The notes beneath the pieces were generated by a model. That model was not told the DNA's origin and ran no database searches. It was given only the letters and a program-made list of their open reading frames with translations. DNA of 64,000 nt from an uncultured Lachnospiraceae bacterium (GTDB lineage Bacteria; Bacillota; Clostridia; Lachnospirales; Lachnospiraceae): NCBI GenBank assembly GCA_947632515.1, contig CANRPO010000004.1, forward strand, positions 81,829-145,828, written 5' to 3'. Below, one piece after another: positions 1 to 8,779 of the stretch; the stretch's first letter is position 1, and each line of letters begins with the position of its first letter. The position numbers and the translations under genes are program-made.

Positions 1-411
1 CAAGATCTCCACCAGAAACAGCGTCGGTACAAACCACGCCGCATAATTGTAGATGTACTGATAACCGTGCAGAAAAGGGTCCACAAGGAGCGTCTTCAGG
101 CTTACTCCTTCTCCCATCTGAAAACCGCACCCGCGAAGCGCCCACGCGGTCAATCCATAGACCAGATTCCAGATCAGATACGGCGCAAGCAGTCTGCGCA
201 CTTTCTTCTTTATATAAAGTAAAGGATGCTCCTCCTCCGACTCCCGATAGAAATATCCCGATATAAACATAAAGAGCGGGATATGAAAGGAATAGTAGGG
301 GAACAAGTCGCCCACCGTCATGATATTATAGCCGACATGCCCCGCAACCACCATGACGATCGCCAACGCCGACAGTATGCAGAAAGTCATGTTATATCGT
401 TTTTCTTCCAA
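1..411 (-). CDS. Acyltransferase 3 (OafA-like) membrane protein, N-terminal part
   Basis: The gene runs off the left edge; 137 codons are visible. Its N-terminus (KRYNMTFCILSALAIVMVVA followed by GHVGYN) has the short basic lead, first membrane helix and conserved His of acyltransferase family 3. Next come a FISGYFYR-like segment and a basic RRLLAP-YLIWNL loop, also typical. Members O-acetylate or acylate surface polysaccharides or membrane substrates. The TTG start lies directly after the stop of the NYN gene, so the two are probably co-transcribed; a downstream ATG (codon 8) is possible. The acceptor is unknown. Confidence 0.8.
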   Translation of the reverse strand, partial: MEEKRYNMTFCILSALAIVMVVAGHVGYNIMTVGDLFPYYSFHIPLFMFISGYFYRESEEEHPLLYIKKKVRRLLAPYLIWNLVYGLTAWALRGCGFQMGEGVSLKTLLVDPFLHGYQYIYNYAAWFVPTLFLVEIL

Positions 412-1422
412 TTACATCTCCTCCGCCAGCCGCACTTCTCTGGCGTTGACGTCGCCGTAAAGCTCAAGCCCCGGGATCGCCTGCAAAAATTTCGTAAACT
501 GGGAGTAGCCGTAATTCTTGGGTTTAAAGCGCGTATATTTCTGGTGTACGCTGTTGCTCAGCTCGTTTACCCTGATGCCATTCCTTCCCTGTTCCCGCAA
601 AAGCGTCTTGATATAGTCGGTGACTTCTTCCTCCGTCTCCCGGTTGGCCGCCAGCTCCACATTAAGCCGCGTGTTGTTCTTGACCAGTTTCAGAGTCGGG
701 ATCTCCTCCAAAAAGCGGGACAGCAGGCTGTAACCATAGTTTCGCACATCAAAATCAGGATATTTGTTCAGCAGTCTGCTGCCGATCTCCCCAAGTCCCG
801 TCTTCTTATCCTTATTTTCATTTTCCGTAATGATATTTATGATCGCGCTCTCGATCACTTCCTTACTGATGGATGCGGACTCCTTATCGCCCGCCGCGCT
901 CCTGGCCGAACTCTTCTTACTCTTGGCTCCCTTCCCCGAGGTTTTCGACGAAGTGGTCTTGGCGTCGTCCTGCAGCGCCTCGTCCTCCTCGTCGATCAGA
1001 TTCTCCAGCACAGTAAACTGAGAACACGCCGTCCTGAAAGAACGCGGCGTCTTCTCCTCGCCCATGCCGACCACCGCCATGCCGGATTCCCTGAGCCTGA
1101 TGGCAAGCCTTGTGAAGTCGCCGTCGCTGGATACAATGCAGAACCCGTCCACATTTCCCGTATACAGGATGTCCATGGCGTCGATGATCAGCGTGGAATC
1201 CGTGGCGTTTTTGCCTACCGTGTTGCTGAACTGCTGCATCGGCGTGATGGAATTCTCCATGAGCTTTGTCTTCCAGCCCTTGGCGTGGGTGCTTGTCCAA
1301 TCGCCGTAGGCCCTGCGGTATGTGACGATCCCGTGTTTCGTCATCTCATCCATGATCGCGGCTATATACTTTGAAGAAATATTGTCCGTATCGATCAGAA
1401 TCGCAAATCTCTTATCTTCCAT
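412..1422 (-). CDS. NYN-domain nuclease-like protein with two OST-HTH/LOTUS domains
   Basis: Residues 1-140 form a NYN (LabA/DUF88, PIN-like) domain: ILIDTDNIS, the acidic IIDAMD strand, and VSSDGDFTRLA with metal-binding Asp residues. A basic Ser/Lys linker follows, then two winged-helix OST-HTH/LOTUS domains (about 170-235 and 258-325), each ending in a NYGYS-x-F-x-FL signature. NYN domains are metal-dependent RNases and LOTUS domains bind RNA, so an RNA-processing role is inferred. The ATG at 1422 is chosen because GGAGAAGG precedes it; an in-frame start 15 bases upstream is less likely. The acyltransferase gene abuts downstream. Confidence 0.88.
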   Translation of the reverse strand: MEDKRFAILIDTDNISSKYIAAIMDEMTKHGIVTYRRAYGDWTSTHAKGWKTKLMENSITPMQQFSNTVGKNATDSTLIIDAMDILYTGNVDGFCIVSSDGDFTRLAIRLRESGMAVVGMGEEKTPRSFRTACSQFTVLENLIDEEDEALQDDAKTTSSKTSGKGAKSKKSSARSAAGDKESASISKEVIESAIINIITENENKDKKTGLGEIGSRLLNKYPDFDVRNYGYSLLSRFLEEIPTLKLVKNNTRLNVELAANRETEEEVTDYIKTLLREQGRNGIRVNELSNSVHQKYTRFKPKNYGYSQFTKFLQAIPGLELYGDVNAREVRLAEEM

Positions 1423-1572
1423 TTTTCCTTCTCCCACTACAGTGTAAATTGTCTGAATTTCATTAAATATTGTTAGTTATTATAATGGATCCTGTCTCTT
1501 TTTGTATATTTTTTATGAATTAAATCTAAATTTAGCATTCAAGTTTTTATCCTTTGAAGGGATCTCTTTTTA

Positions 1573-1609
1573 TGACCGGCATAAAGGCTTGTCCTCCTTG
1601 GCCCGGTCA
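1573..1609. repeat. Hairpin TGACCGG/CCGGTCA
   Basis: TGACCGG (1573-1579) pairs with CCGGTCA (1603-1609); an inner AAGG/CCTT extends the stem. It lies upstream of the NYN-LOTUS gene and could belong to its leader RNA. There is no T-run, so a terminator is unlikely. Confidence 0.5.
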
Positions 1610-1808
1610 CTTTGCGGCTGTTTTGCCATCCGCCAAATTCTTCGGGGCACTTTTAAATAATTGGCGTTGTTCTATTTGTTCGCATCGATAACGCCAGAAA
1701 TTCCAAAGCCTTGCCGTCAAAAGAATTAAGGTGGAATCGCATGTTATTTATCGACGCATTCGCATATTTCCCGCATTTTCAGCGTCATTCTTTCCTATCG
1801 TCACATAC

Positions 1809-1843
1809 CGGATCCCTTGGAGCGAAACATTCCAAGGGATCCG
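1809..1843. repeat. Perfect 13-bp inverted repeat, 9-nt loop
   Basis: CGGATCCCTTGGA (1809-1821) and its exact reverse complement (1831-1843) flank a 9-base loop. No T-run follows on either strand. It lies just downstream of the cytidylate kinase-like stop codon, so it may be a transcript end or processing hairpin, or a protein-binding site. Confidence 0.6.
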
Positions 1844-1895
1844 CGATAGCAGCCTCTGTTCTATGCCAACCGACTGTTCTTCAATCTTCCGCCCA

Positions 1896-2531
1896 TCACC
1901 GGGCGGATGCGCTCATTTTCAGGTTCACATACTCCTTGATCAGTTTCACGCAGTTATCCCAACCGATCCTGGAGCTGTTAAGCATCAAATCATAATTTAA
2001 CGGATCCTTCCAGTTCTTTCCCCGCGTATAATACTTGTAATAATCCGCCCGGTATTTGTCCGTCTTGTGCACCAGCTCCTTCGCCCGGCTCTCCGACACC
2101 TGCATCCTGTCCATAACAGTCGCTATGCAGTCTTTTTCGGGAGCCTCCACATAGACGCTGATCACATGCGGCTCATCCCGCAGAATATAATCCGCGCACT
2201 TGCCGATCACGACGAACGATTCCGTCTTGGCGAGCTCTCTGATGATCTCAGACTGGATGTTGAACAGATTGATGTCCGAGGTAAATTCCTTGTCCCTGGG
2301 TTCCACCACATAGGTGTAGGGAATCTTCATCAGATGTTTCATGGCGTAGCTGCCGCGCAGTTTCTCATCCACCTCCGCAAACAGCTGCTTGTTGATTCCG
2401 CTGTACTCTGACGCCATATCCAAAAGCTGCCTCTCATAGCATGGAATCCCCAATTCCCCGGCGAGCTGCACGCCTATCGCCTTACCGCCGCTGCCAAAAC
2501 CGCGCCCGATCGCAACTACATAATTGTCCAT
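1896..2531 (-). CDS. Cytidylate kinase-like protein
   Basis: This is a 211-residue P-loop protein of the cytidylate kinase-like family. The N-terminus VVAIGRGFGSGGKAIG carries the nucleotide-binding loop (GFGSGGK). The middle has the VVIGKCADYIL strand and a basic lid region (RMQVSESRAKELVHKTDKYR). The family is widespread in Firmicutes, often beside transporters or regulators, and its real substrate is poorly defined; phosphoryl transfer to a nucleotide is assumed from the fold. The start at 2531 is preceded by AAGGAGG, better than an upstream in-frame ATG at 2555. The canonical cmk gene is probably elsewhere. Confidence 0.85.
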   Translation of the reverse strand: MDNYVVAIGRGFGSGGKAIGVQLAGELGIPCYERQLLDMASEYSGINKQLFAEVDEKLRGSYAMKHLMKIPYTYVVEPRDKEFTSDINLFNIQSEIIRELAKTESFVVIGKCADYILRDEPHVISVYVEAPEKDCIATVMDRMQVSESRAKELVHKTDKYRADYYKYYTRGKNWKDPLNYDLMLNSSRIGWDNCVKLIKEYVNLKMSASAR

Positions 2532-2605
2532 ATGCCTTTCCTCCTTGTCTTCCACGCTTTCGTGAATATCTTACCACAAATTTCCTGCGCTGAAAAGGAC
2601 TGCCT

Positions 2606-4105
2606 TCAGCCGTCAAAATCCACCGTGTACTTTCCGTCTTCCCGCCTCGTGATGACAAGCGGGCGCAGTTCATACGCCGTCACCCTGTAACCGTCCGCAG
2701 TGAGCGCTATGTGAAACTGCGCGGCCCCGCCTTTGACGCAGCTTGCCTCCCTCTGAGCGCTGATATAGTTGCCGAGAGAATAGTAGACCAGCGTCTCGTG
2801 TCCGCTGTCGTCCTGCAATAAGCGGCAGGGCTGCAGCACATGCGGGTGCGCTCCGACCACCACGTCCACACCGCTCTCCAGAAACACCCGCGCCCACTTA
2901 TTCTGGTACTCGTCCGGCTCGGAGGCATATTCGCTCCCCCAATGGACAAACACGATGACGGCATCCGTTTCCGCTCCGGCCTGCTCCAACTGTCTTCTGA
3001 TCCGCTCCTCATCGTCCAGCACGCAGACCCGCCTGTTCGTCTGCCCCGGCTGCGCGTCCCCGTTCAGGCCATAGGTATAATCAAACAGCGCGAACCGCGC
3101 GCCGCCGCGGGCGATCAGTTCATAGGCGCGGTCAGGCTCCTCCGTCTGCTCCGCCGCCTCCCCTGTGCGCAGCCCCAGACAGCGCACCCCGTGAGAGGTA
3201 AAAAACGTCTCCGTAAACGCCGCTCCCTCCGCCCCCAGATCGAGCGCATGGTTCGTGGCGCACGTCACCGCATCGAAACCCGCCTCCACAATCGCCTCTC
3301 CCACGCCCACGGGCGTACCGAATCTGGGATAACCGCTGTAATCGCCGGGATGCTCCGCAAGGGGCGTCTCCTGATTTATGACGGCAATGTCGCTCTCTTC
3401 GATTGCCCGCCTCACCTTTTCTCCCGCAAACAGAAAGTCAAAATTCCCGCCGTTTTTGTCAAGCCCATACCGATAGATCGGTTCATGGATCAGATTATCC
3501 CCGAAAACCACGAACGATATGTCCGTATCCTCCCGCGTAAATCCCCACGATTCCCACAGCCAGCTGCTGATCCCGCCCTGCGTGTCCGTCAGCACAAGCC
3601 TCTGTCTTCTGTCCGAGACGTCAGACGCCTGCCCGGCCGTTCCCCGCACCGACAGGGCCGCGGCCTCCACGCCGATATAGGAGGACTGCCATTTAGGTCG
3701 CAGCGCGCCGTCCTCACAAGTGTAGACGAACAGATGCTGCGACCATGTCCTCTCGTCCTCCTCCACCCAGAAAGGACGATCCTCTCCGAAATGTCCCACC
3801 TTCCAGCAGAGCAGGATCAGCTCGTCCGCCCCGTCTCCGTCCACATCGGCGAATTTGGCCTCCTGCACTTTGATCTTGCGGGGCGTTTTCCATATGACGG
3901 CCCCGTCACAGGAGACGCTGACCGCTCTGTGCCGCAGCGCCGCCTCGTAACGCCCTGACGCGTCTGCTGCCGTCCCGCTCTGCCAGTCGATCCAACCCGG
4001 CAGGGGCGCGTCGCTCTGCCTGCCAAACAATACCGCCGCAAGGAGAACGCCAAGCGCTGCGGCCTGCGCCAGTCTTCTCCCCAGTCCGCCCGTATCGCTA
4101 CTCAA
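2606..4105 (-). CDS. Membrane-anchored CapA-family metallophosphoesterase
   Basis: One N-terminal membrane helix (about residues 12-27) precedes a ~150-residue extracytoplasmic region. That region has an FG-GAP-like calcium motif (FADVDGDGADELIL), and a PGA_cap/CapA domain follows. CapA hallmarks are VVFGDNLIH, VINQETPL, ATNHALDLG, VFVHWGSEY, VVVGAHPHVLQP and YYSLGNYIS, which supply metal-binding Asp, Asn and His residues. CapA relatives act in poly-gamma-glutamate capsule export or as envelope phosphoesterases. The TTG start overlaps the stop of the upstream DUF3160 gene by eight bases (TTGAGTAG), indicating translational coupling. No capB/capC is nearby, so capsule synthesis is not implied. 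Confidence 0.88.
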   Translation of the reverse strand: MSSDTGGLGRRLAQAAALGVLLAAVLFGRQSDAPLPGWIDWQSGTAADASGRYEAALRHRAVSVSCDGAVIWKTPRKIKVQEAKFADVDGDGADELILLCWKVGHFGEDRPFWVEEDERTWSQHLFVYTCEDGALRPKWQSSYIGVEAAALSVRGTAGQASDVSDRRQRLVLTDTQGGISSWLWESWGFTREDTDISFVVFGDNLIHEPIYRYGLDKNGGNFDFLFAGEKVRRAIEESDIAVINQETPLAEHPGDYSGYPRFGTPVGVGEAIVEAGFDAVTCATNHALDLGAEGAAFTETFFTSHGVRCLGLRTGEAAEQTEEPDRAYELIARGGARFALFDYTYGLNGDAQPGQTNRRVCVLDDEERIRRQLEQAGAETDAVIVFVHWGSEYASEPDEYQNKWARVFLESGVDVVVGAHPHVLQPCRLLQDDSGHETLVYYSLGNYISAQREASCVKGGAAQFHIALTADGYRVTAYELRPLVITRREDGKYTVDFDG

Positions 4106-6344
4106 CGCGGTATCCCAGAGTCCATGCGGGTTTCATGCCCGACAGATCCGCCGCCTCGCCGATGCCCTCCTCATTTGGCATCATACCCAGCATCTTCCGC
4201 CATTCGCTGTCGGTGAGCCGTTCTTCCATCGGCCACGGAAACTGGTAGAAACTGTATGCGCTGCCCTGAGCGATCTTCAGCTTGCCGTCCACCTTCACGA
4301 TCACGCGGAGCAGACACGGCCTTCCCGTCCCCACTTCCAGCACAGATCCGTTGGGATCGGTGGCGATGTCCGCTATGACCGCCGCGGGGCATTCCAGCGT
4401 ACCTACCTGTTCCCCATTGTCTCTGGCGGTCACCTCCACCCAGAAATGCTCGATCGCGCCGCCGTAATCCCTGATAAACGCATATTCCTCGTCCGTCAGC
4501 GTCTCGTCCCGCAGCTCTTTTTTGGAGATCTCCAACAGCGTGTCCGCGATCTGCGCAAGACGCGCCAGATCTTCCTGTCGGCCGACGGTCAGCATCCCAT
4601 ACTTTCCGAGTCCCTGCGCCGTGCGGTCGGCCAGTTCGGCGAAACGGGCGTACACGAGCGGCTCCGGCTCCACATAGCCTCTGTCATTCGGCTCCTGCTC
4701 CCAGCCGCCGCCTCCCATCTCCGCCATGATCTCTTTGGTGTAGAGGATCGTATCATGCTTTAACTCCGCGTAGCTGCCCGCAAAGCATTCCAGCTCTTTC
4801 TTCGCCCACTGTTCGCCCTGCATGAACATCGGATAGCCCTCTTCCTTCCCGTCAAGGAGCGGGCGAAGGGTGTCGAGCCACCCGGCATACAGACTCGCGG
4901 ACCAGAACGCCTCGTCCTCCTCAGACAGTATCCGCCGCTGTTTTTCCATCTGCGCCGTATAGTTCTCATAGTCCGTGTCGCCCTGTTCGCCGAGGATCTC
5001 CAGAGCCGTCTCGCTCCCCAGAGCGGCCGGGACATCCAGCACGTCGGGCAGCATACGTCTGTCTCCCCGGCTGTCCTGCAGCACGTTCCTGTAAACCAGC
5101 TGCTGCATGACAGCCGCGTCCGGCGTAAAGCGCTGTCCCATGAAACGAAAGCCCAGGATCACGTTGTTCTCCTTCTCCCATACCGGGACGGTATAGATCT
5201 GCGGCGGCAAAAGCTCCCCCGTCTTCCTGTGAAAGAGCGCAAAAGCCTCCCCATCATCCGCCATGCCGCGCACGGAGACAGCCTCGCCGTATGTCTCCGA
5301 CAGGATCGGCAGATACTCCTTCACGCCGGGATCCTCGCTCGCCCCCGCGAAGAAAGACGTCACATCATACACGGACTGCCACAGCGCATACGCCTCCTCG
5401 TCCCCGGCCAGCATGCGCGTGATGAGGAGCGCGCTTTTGTCCATCTCCTCATCCTCCTGCTTGAAATGACATCTGCCATACCACATCATCGCCCTGAAAT
5501 ACGCCTCCAGCCGCTCATCTCCTTCATAGTAGCCCCGCGGGATATACTGGGTGTAGTCCTCCAGCAGCCCTGTCAGCTCAGACTGCGCGATCCCCTCCGC
5601 CCGCTCGATCCGCTCCAGCTCGCCGGACGCCGTCTCTGCCGCGCAGTCCGGGAGTTGCACGCTGTCGTCGAGGAGTTTCGCTCCCACTGCGAAGAAGGCG
5701 ACGTCCCGCGCGGCGGCGTCCTCCCACGCCGTCCCCTTCAGCTCATCGTAGCATGCCAGACTGTCCGCCAGCATCCTCCCGCTCAGTTTTTCCACGCTGT
5801 CCGCCAGATAATCCCGCTCAGTCTCTCTCAGCAGATAGGAAAAATAGAGATGGTAAGTGTGCATCAGAGAATCCACCGTCACAAAACTGGCGATCTGGTC
5901 GTAACGGTTCCACTCATACTGTTCAAAAAATTCGTTGCCCGTGCTGCCGGCCACGCAAAAGCCCTGCTGCGCCAGCATATGTCCCTGCTCGTCCCCGGCC
6001 AGCCAGTCCCCGAACTGCCACAGATTATCGATGTTGCTTAAATCCGCCGCCACCTCATAGGGAGCGACGGACGGCGTCACCGACGCGTCTCTTTCGCGCA
6101 CCTCGATCTCGCCCGTATACAGTTCTCCGGCGTTTTGTTCTCCCTCAGGCGCTGCCTGCGTCTCCGCCGCGTCTTCCTCCGGCGCAGCGGCCTCTTCCTG
6201 TGCGCCGTCCGTCTCCTGCGCCTCGTCCCGGCCCGTCTGCAGCATGTTCTCCGTTTTCGTGCCTTCCTCCGGCCCGCCGCAGGCGCTTACCGTCCCCGCA
6301 AGCAGCGCGGCCGCCAGCCACAGAGCCATTCCTTTTTTTCTCAT
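4098..6344 (-). CDS. DUF3160 lipoprotein
   Basis: This is a 748-residue secreted lipoprotein. A lysine-rich signal peptide ends in a lipobox (LAGTVSAC, Cys22), followed by a low-complexity Glu/Ala/Gln linker to about residue 75. The rest matches DUF3160, with FVTVDSLMHTYHLYFSYLL and repeated acidic helical segments. The biochemical function of the family is unknown. It is co-transcribed and translationally coupled with the CapA-like gene downstream, so both probably act outside the membrane on the same envelope process. ATG start with GGAGGAG just upstream. Confidence 0.85.
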   Translation of the reverse strand: MRKKGMALWLAAALLAGTVSACGGPEEGTKTENMLQTGRDEAQETDGAQEEAAAPEEDAAETQAAPEGEQNAGELYTGEIEVRERDASVTPSVAPYEVAADLSNIDNLWQFGDWLAGDEQGHMLAQQGFCVAGSTGNEFFEQYEWNRYDQIASFVTVDSLMHTYHLYFSYLLRETERDYLADSVEKLSGRMLADSLACYDELKGTAWEDAAARDVAFFAVGAKLLDDSVQLPDCAAETASGELERIERAEGIAQSELTGLLEDYTQYIPRGYYEGDERLEAYFRAMMWYGRCHFKQEDEEMDKSALLITRMLAGDEEAYALWQSVYDVTSFFAGASEDPGVKEYLPILSETYGEAVSVRGMADDGEAFALFHRKTGELLPPQIYTVPVWEKENNVILGFRFMGQRFTPDAAVMQQLVYRNVLQDSRGDRRMLPDVLDVPAALGSETALEILGEQGDTDYENYTAQMEKQRRILSEEDEAFWSASLYAGWLDTLRPLLDGKEEGYPMFMQGEQWAKKELECFAGSYAELKHDTILYTKEIMAEMGGGGWEQEPNDRGYVEPEPLVYARFAELADRTAQGLGKYGMLTVGRQEDLARLAQIADTLLEISKKELRDETLTDEEYAFIRDYGGAIEHFWVEVTARDNGEQVGTLECPAAVIADIATDPNGSVLEVGTGRPCLLRVIVKVDGKLKIAQGSAYSFYQFPWPMEERLTDSEWRKMLGMMPNEEGIGEAADLSGMKPAWTLGYRVE

Positions 6345-6373
6345 AGTCGTCTCCTCCCCCCCCCCTTATTATT

Positions 6374-6494
6374 ATACCATATCAGCAGGAAATCAAGCGC
6401 GAGCAGAGCGAGCATTTGATTTCATCTGATATGGTAACGACAGAATCTTTGAGTGCGCAGCACGGCGGCTGCGCAGCAGACGGATTCCGGAGTC
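6374..6494. repeat. Structured intergenic repeat, R unit copy 1
   Basis: The unit has two hairpins. The first is a long dyad from TACCATATCAG (6375) to CTGATATGGTA (6436), with inner arms GGAAATCAA and TTGATTTC. The second is built on TGCGCAGC/GCTGCGCA, flanked by AGAATC and GATTCC. It is nearly identical to 6496-6607 and 14474-14594. Confidence 0.85.
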
Positions 6495-6495
6495 T

Positions 6496-6607
6496 ATTAT
6501 ATTATATCAGCAGGAAATCAAGCGCGAGCAAAGCGAGCATTTGATTTCACCTGATATGGTAACGACAGAATCTTTGAGTGCGCAGCACGGCGGCTGCGCA
6601 GCAGACG
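6496..6607. repeat. Structured intergenic repeat, R unit copy 2
   Basis: This is a tandem second copy of the two-hairpin R unit, joined to copy 1 through TCTATTAT. It differs by a few bases and its last GATTCC arm is lost. It lies just upstream of the promoter at 6618. Confidence 0.85.
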
Positions 6608-6617
6608 AGATCACGGG

Positions 6618-6646
6618 TTGGCTTTTGGAGGCGGACAGACTATAAT
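6618..6646 (+). promoter_or_regulatory. SigA-type promoter
   Basis: TTGGCT (6618-6623), a 17-base spacer and a perfect TATAAT (6641-6646), 29 bases upstream of the start of the anchored propeller-like protein gene. Confidence 0.65.
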
Positions 6647-6675
6647 AGAAGAAAACATACGATACGGAGAACCCT

Positions 6676-7698
6676 ATGCAGAACAAACAGAAACTGAAAA
6701 TCGCAGCCGTGGCAGTTTCCCTCCTGCTGCTCGTTCTCGCGGGCAGCCTGGCGGTCCTTCTGCCGCGCACAGACAGCATAAAGCACGGCGCCGCCGCCGT
6801 GCTGTCCTACTCTGTCCCCGAGACGCTCCCCGACACGCCCGCGCCTCCTGCGCCCAATCCGTACACGGATCTGAGCGTCCCCACCTATCTCACGAAAATA
6901 GGAGACTTATACTTTCTGGTGGACTGCTACCACGACCAGATCCTCTATCACGACAATCTCACCGACCCGCTGACGGACTGGCTGGTCATGACCGACGAAA
7001 TCAACAAGGGGCATACCATTGCCGGAGACGGCGCGGTCTGGCTCGCCGACGACACGGAAAACAACCGCGTCCTGGTGTTCGAGCGACAGGACGGCGTCTT
7101 CGTCCACACGCAGACCTTTCCCGACATCGGCGACAGGCCGCACTATATCGTCTACCACGAGCCCACGAAGACCTTCTACGCTTGGAGTTCCATGAGCGGA
7201 GAGATGTATCTGTTCCGCCGCGAAGAGGACTCCCGCCGCATGTACCTGAGCGAGATCCGCCGCATCGACGAGTTGAACGGCGTGTATGTCCGCTCTTTTA
7301 CGATCCTGGACGACGAGATCTGGTTCGTATCGGGCAACTCCAGCATCCTGTGCGCCGATCTCGACACCTTCCGGATCCGAAAGACCTACCCCGTGCCCGA
7401 CTCCATGGCGGGCATGATCCAGCTCACCAGGATCCAGGACTATTATTACCTCACCATATCCACGGACAGCACAGGGAATCAGGACTACGCCACGATCCTG
7501 CGCACCCGCGATCTGTCGGGGCTGACGGAAGGCGCATACGAGGACATCTACGGCACTTTCATCGGCGGCGGCACGCCCTACTACATCACCGCCATAGACG
7601 ACGCCTACTATCTGACGGAGCACAGGCTCCCCGGCCACTCTGTCTGGCGTTTCCGCGTGGTGGACAATGAACTGACGGACGTGGAGACGATCTATTGA
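6676..7698 (+). CDS. Membrane-anchored propeller-like protein, unknown function
   Basis: This 340-residue protein has a basic N-terminus, one membrane helix (about 9-30) and a Pro-rich linker. Its extracellular domain holds repeated short beta-strand blocks ending in aromatic residues (GDLYFLVDCY, GAVWLADD, DEIWFVSGN, DDAYYLTEH), spaced as in a beta-propeller. No catalytic signature is recognised. ATG is preceded by GGAG. The gene stands alone, transcribed from the promoter at 6618 away from the DUF3160 gene. A sensor or surface-binding role is possible, but no specific function is assigned. Confidence 0.75.
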   Translation: MQNKQKLKIAAVAVSLLLLVLAGSLAVLLPRTDSIKHGAAAVLSYSVPETLPDTPAPPAPNPYTDLSVPTYLTKIGDLYFLVDCYHDQILYHDNLTDPLTDWLVMTDEINKGHTIAGDGAVWLADDTENNRVLVFERQDGVFVHTQTFPDIGDRPHYIVYHEPTKTFYAWSSMSGEMYLFRREEDSRRMYLSEIRRIDELNGVYVRSFTILDDEIWFVSGNSSILCADLDTFRIRKTYPVPDSMAGMIQLTRIQDYYYLTISTDSTGNQDYATILRTRDLSGLTEGAYEDIYGTFIGGGTPYYITAIDDAYYLTEHRLPGHSVWRFRVVDNELTDVETIY

Positions 7699-8043
7699 TG
7701 CGGCATGATTGGCAAAAATCACTTCGCCCTGCAGATTCAATGTGATCCGCAGGGCGCCATCACTGTATTTCAGCGCATTCTGGAGTATATTTTCAAAGAT
7801 ACGCCCCGTGATTTTTTCGCTGTTAATTCTGCATTTAACTTTTTCTTTCGACATCTGCACATCAGGTTTAATCCCTCTCTGCGACAAGGCCCCGTAGGCC
7901 GCCAGCACGCTCTCCTTCTACGCCTTCCGACAGCTCGGACACCGCAAGCGTGTAGTGAAACAGCTCCTCCGCCAGTTGGCTCAGCGTCTTGGTGCGTTCC
8001 TCTATGGCGTTTAAATAGCGTGTGATATTTATATTTCGCTCCG
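7699..8043 (-). pseudogene. Sensor histidine kinase relic
   Basis: Two frames read on the minus strand match the middle of an OmpR-class sensor kinase. One has RYLNAIEERTKTLSQLAEEL just after where the H-box would be. The other has an AAYGALSQRGI segment and an ATPase N-box (ENILQNALKYSDG), then IFANHA. A frameshift near 7908 separates them. The H-box and the G1/G2 ATP-lid boxes are missing, so the gene is truncated at both ends. It is wedged between the propeller-like gene and the next minus-strand gene. Confidence 0.75.
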
Positions 8044-8044
8044 C

Positions 8045-8659
8045 TTACTCTCCCGCGACAAACACGCCCGCCAGCGTCTCCTCCGGGCTGACCAGCTCCG
8101 GCCCGTCTGCTGCTGCCGTTGCGTTCTCCGCGACTTCCTGCGGATCTTCGTACTCCTTCTCCTCCTCATCACCCCAGAGCGTGTCGTATTCTTCTTCCTC
8201 TTTGCCTTCCCGCTCCTTCTGACGGCGCACCATCTCCCCGGTCGTCTTGGCCGCCTGATACAGCTCGTAGCTGAAATCCATCAGTTTCTTCTCGTCCGCC
8301 TGCGGTACGCGCGCTCCTTTCATGATCCGGCGCGCCACCTCCATGATCTTGCCCATCTCCTCGGCGTACTCCTTGTAGGCGTCCGCCTGCTGCCCGGATA
8401 CCGTTGCATTCCAGTACGCGCCGTACTGATCCGTCAGCTCGCTCAGATAGTCCTGATACTCCTTCTGTTTATCGTCCAGCTCTTTGATCGACAGCTCCAA
8501 AACTGCGGCGTCCTTGCTGAACATGGCTTTTTCCTCGTCGTTTTGCGCTATCTTCCGATTTTCCTGCACTTTTTTTAGGCGTTCCGACAGCGTGTGTTTC
8601 TGTTCCTGATATGCCCTGACCTGCTCCCTGTATATCTGCTGTGCCTCTTTGATCTTCAC
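8045..8659 (-). CDS. Coiled-coil cytoplasmic protein, unknown
   Basis: A 204-residue, highly charged, mainly helical protein with predicted coiled coil over residues 1-80 (repeated KEAQQIYREQ / LKKVQENRK patterns) and an acidic, Glu-rich C-terminal tail. It has no signal peptide or membrane segment. The start is the GTG at 8659, which has GGAGGTGG four bases upstream; a longer frame lacks a ribosome binding site. It is followed on the same strand by the kinase relic and preceded by the SDR gene. No family is recognised. Confidence 0.7.
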   Translation of the reverse strand: MKIKEAQQIYREQVRAYQEQKHTLSERLKKVQENRKIAQNDEEKAMFSKDAAVLELSIKELDDKQKEYQDYLSELTDQYGAYWNATVSGQQADAYKEYAEEMGKIMEVARRIMKGARVPQADEKKLMDFSYELYQAAKTTGEMVRRQKEREGKEEEEYDTLWGDEEEKEYEDPQEVAENATAAADGPELVSPEETLAGVFVAGE

Positions 8660-8779
8660 AATACCACCTCCGTGTGTCTGCGTATACCTCCGTGTATCAA
8701 TAGATATATCGGTTGATCGGGCCGCAAATATAATATGCGGTTGAAAATCCTTCCCGATCTCCAACCGCATCCTCTCTTC

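Larger units (their letters stand above)
1423..1895. other. Gene-free 473-bp region with two strong hairpins
   Basis: No convincing gene is visible. The part nearest the NYN start is AT-rich and probably holds its promoter. Two inverted repeats, listed separately, suggest a structured leader RNA or regulatory DNA. Read on the minus strand, the GC-rich stretch about 1565-1650 contains GGCAAA and CGCAAAG-x5-GGGCC. These resemble parts of c-di-GMP-I riboswitches, but the spacing is wrong for a canonical aptamer. Confidence 0.6.

Noticed and set aside
1565..1650. Possible c-di-GMP-I riboswitch on the minus strand
   Set aside because: GGCAAA and CGCAAAG blocks are present, but they are only five bases apart and the closing GGTTACC-type element is missing.
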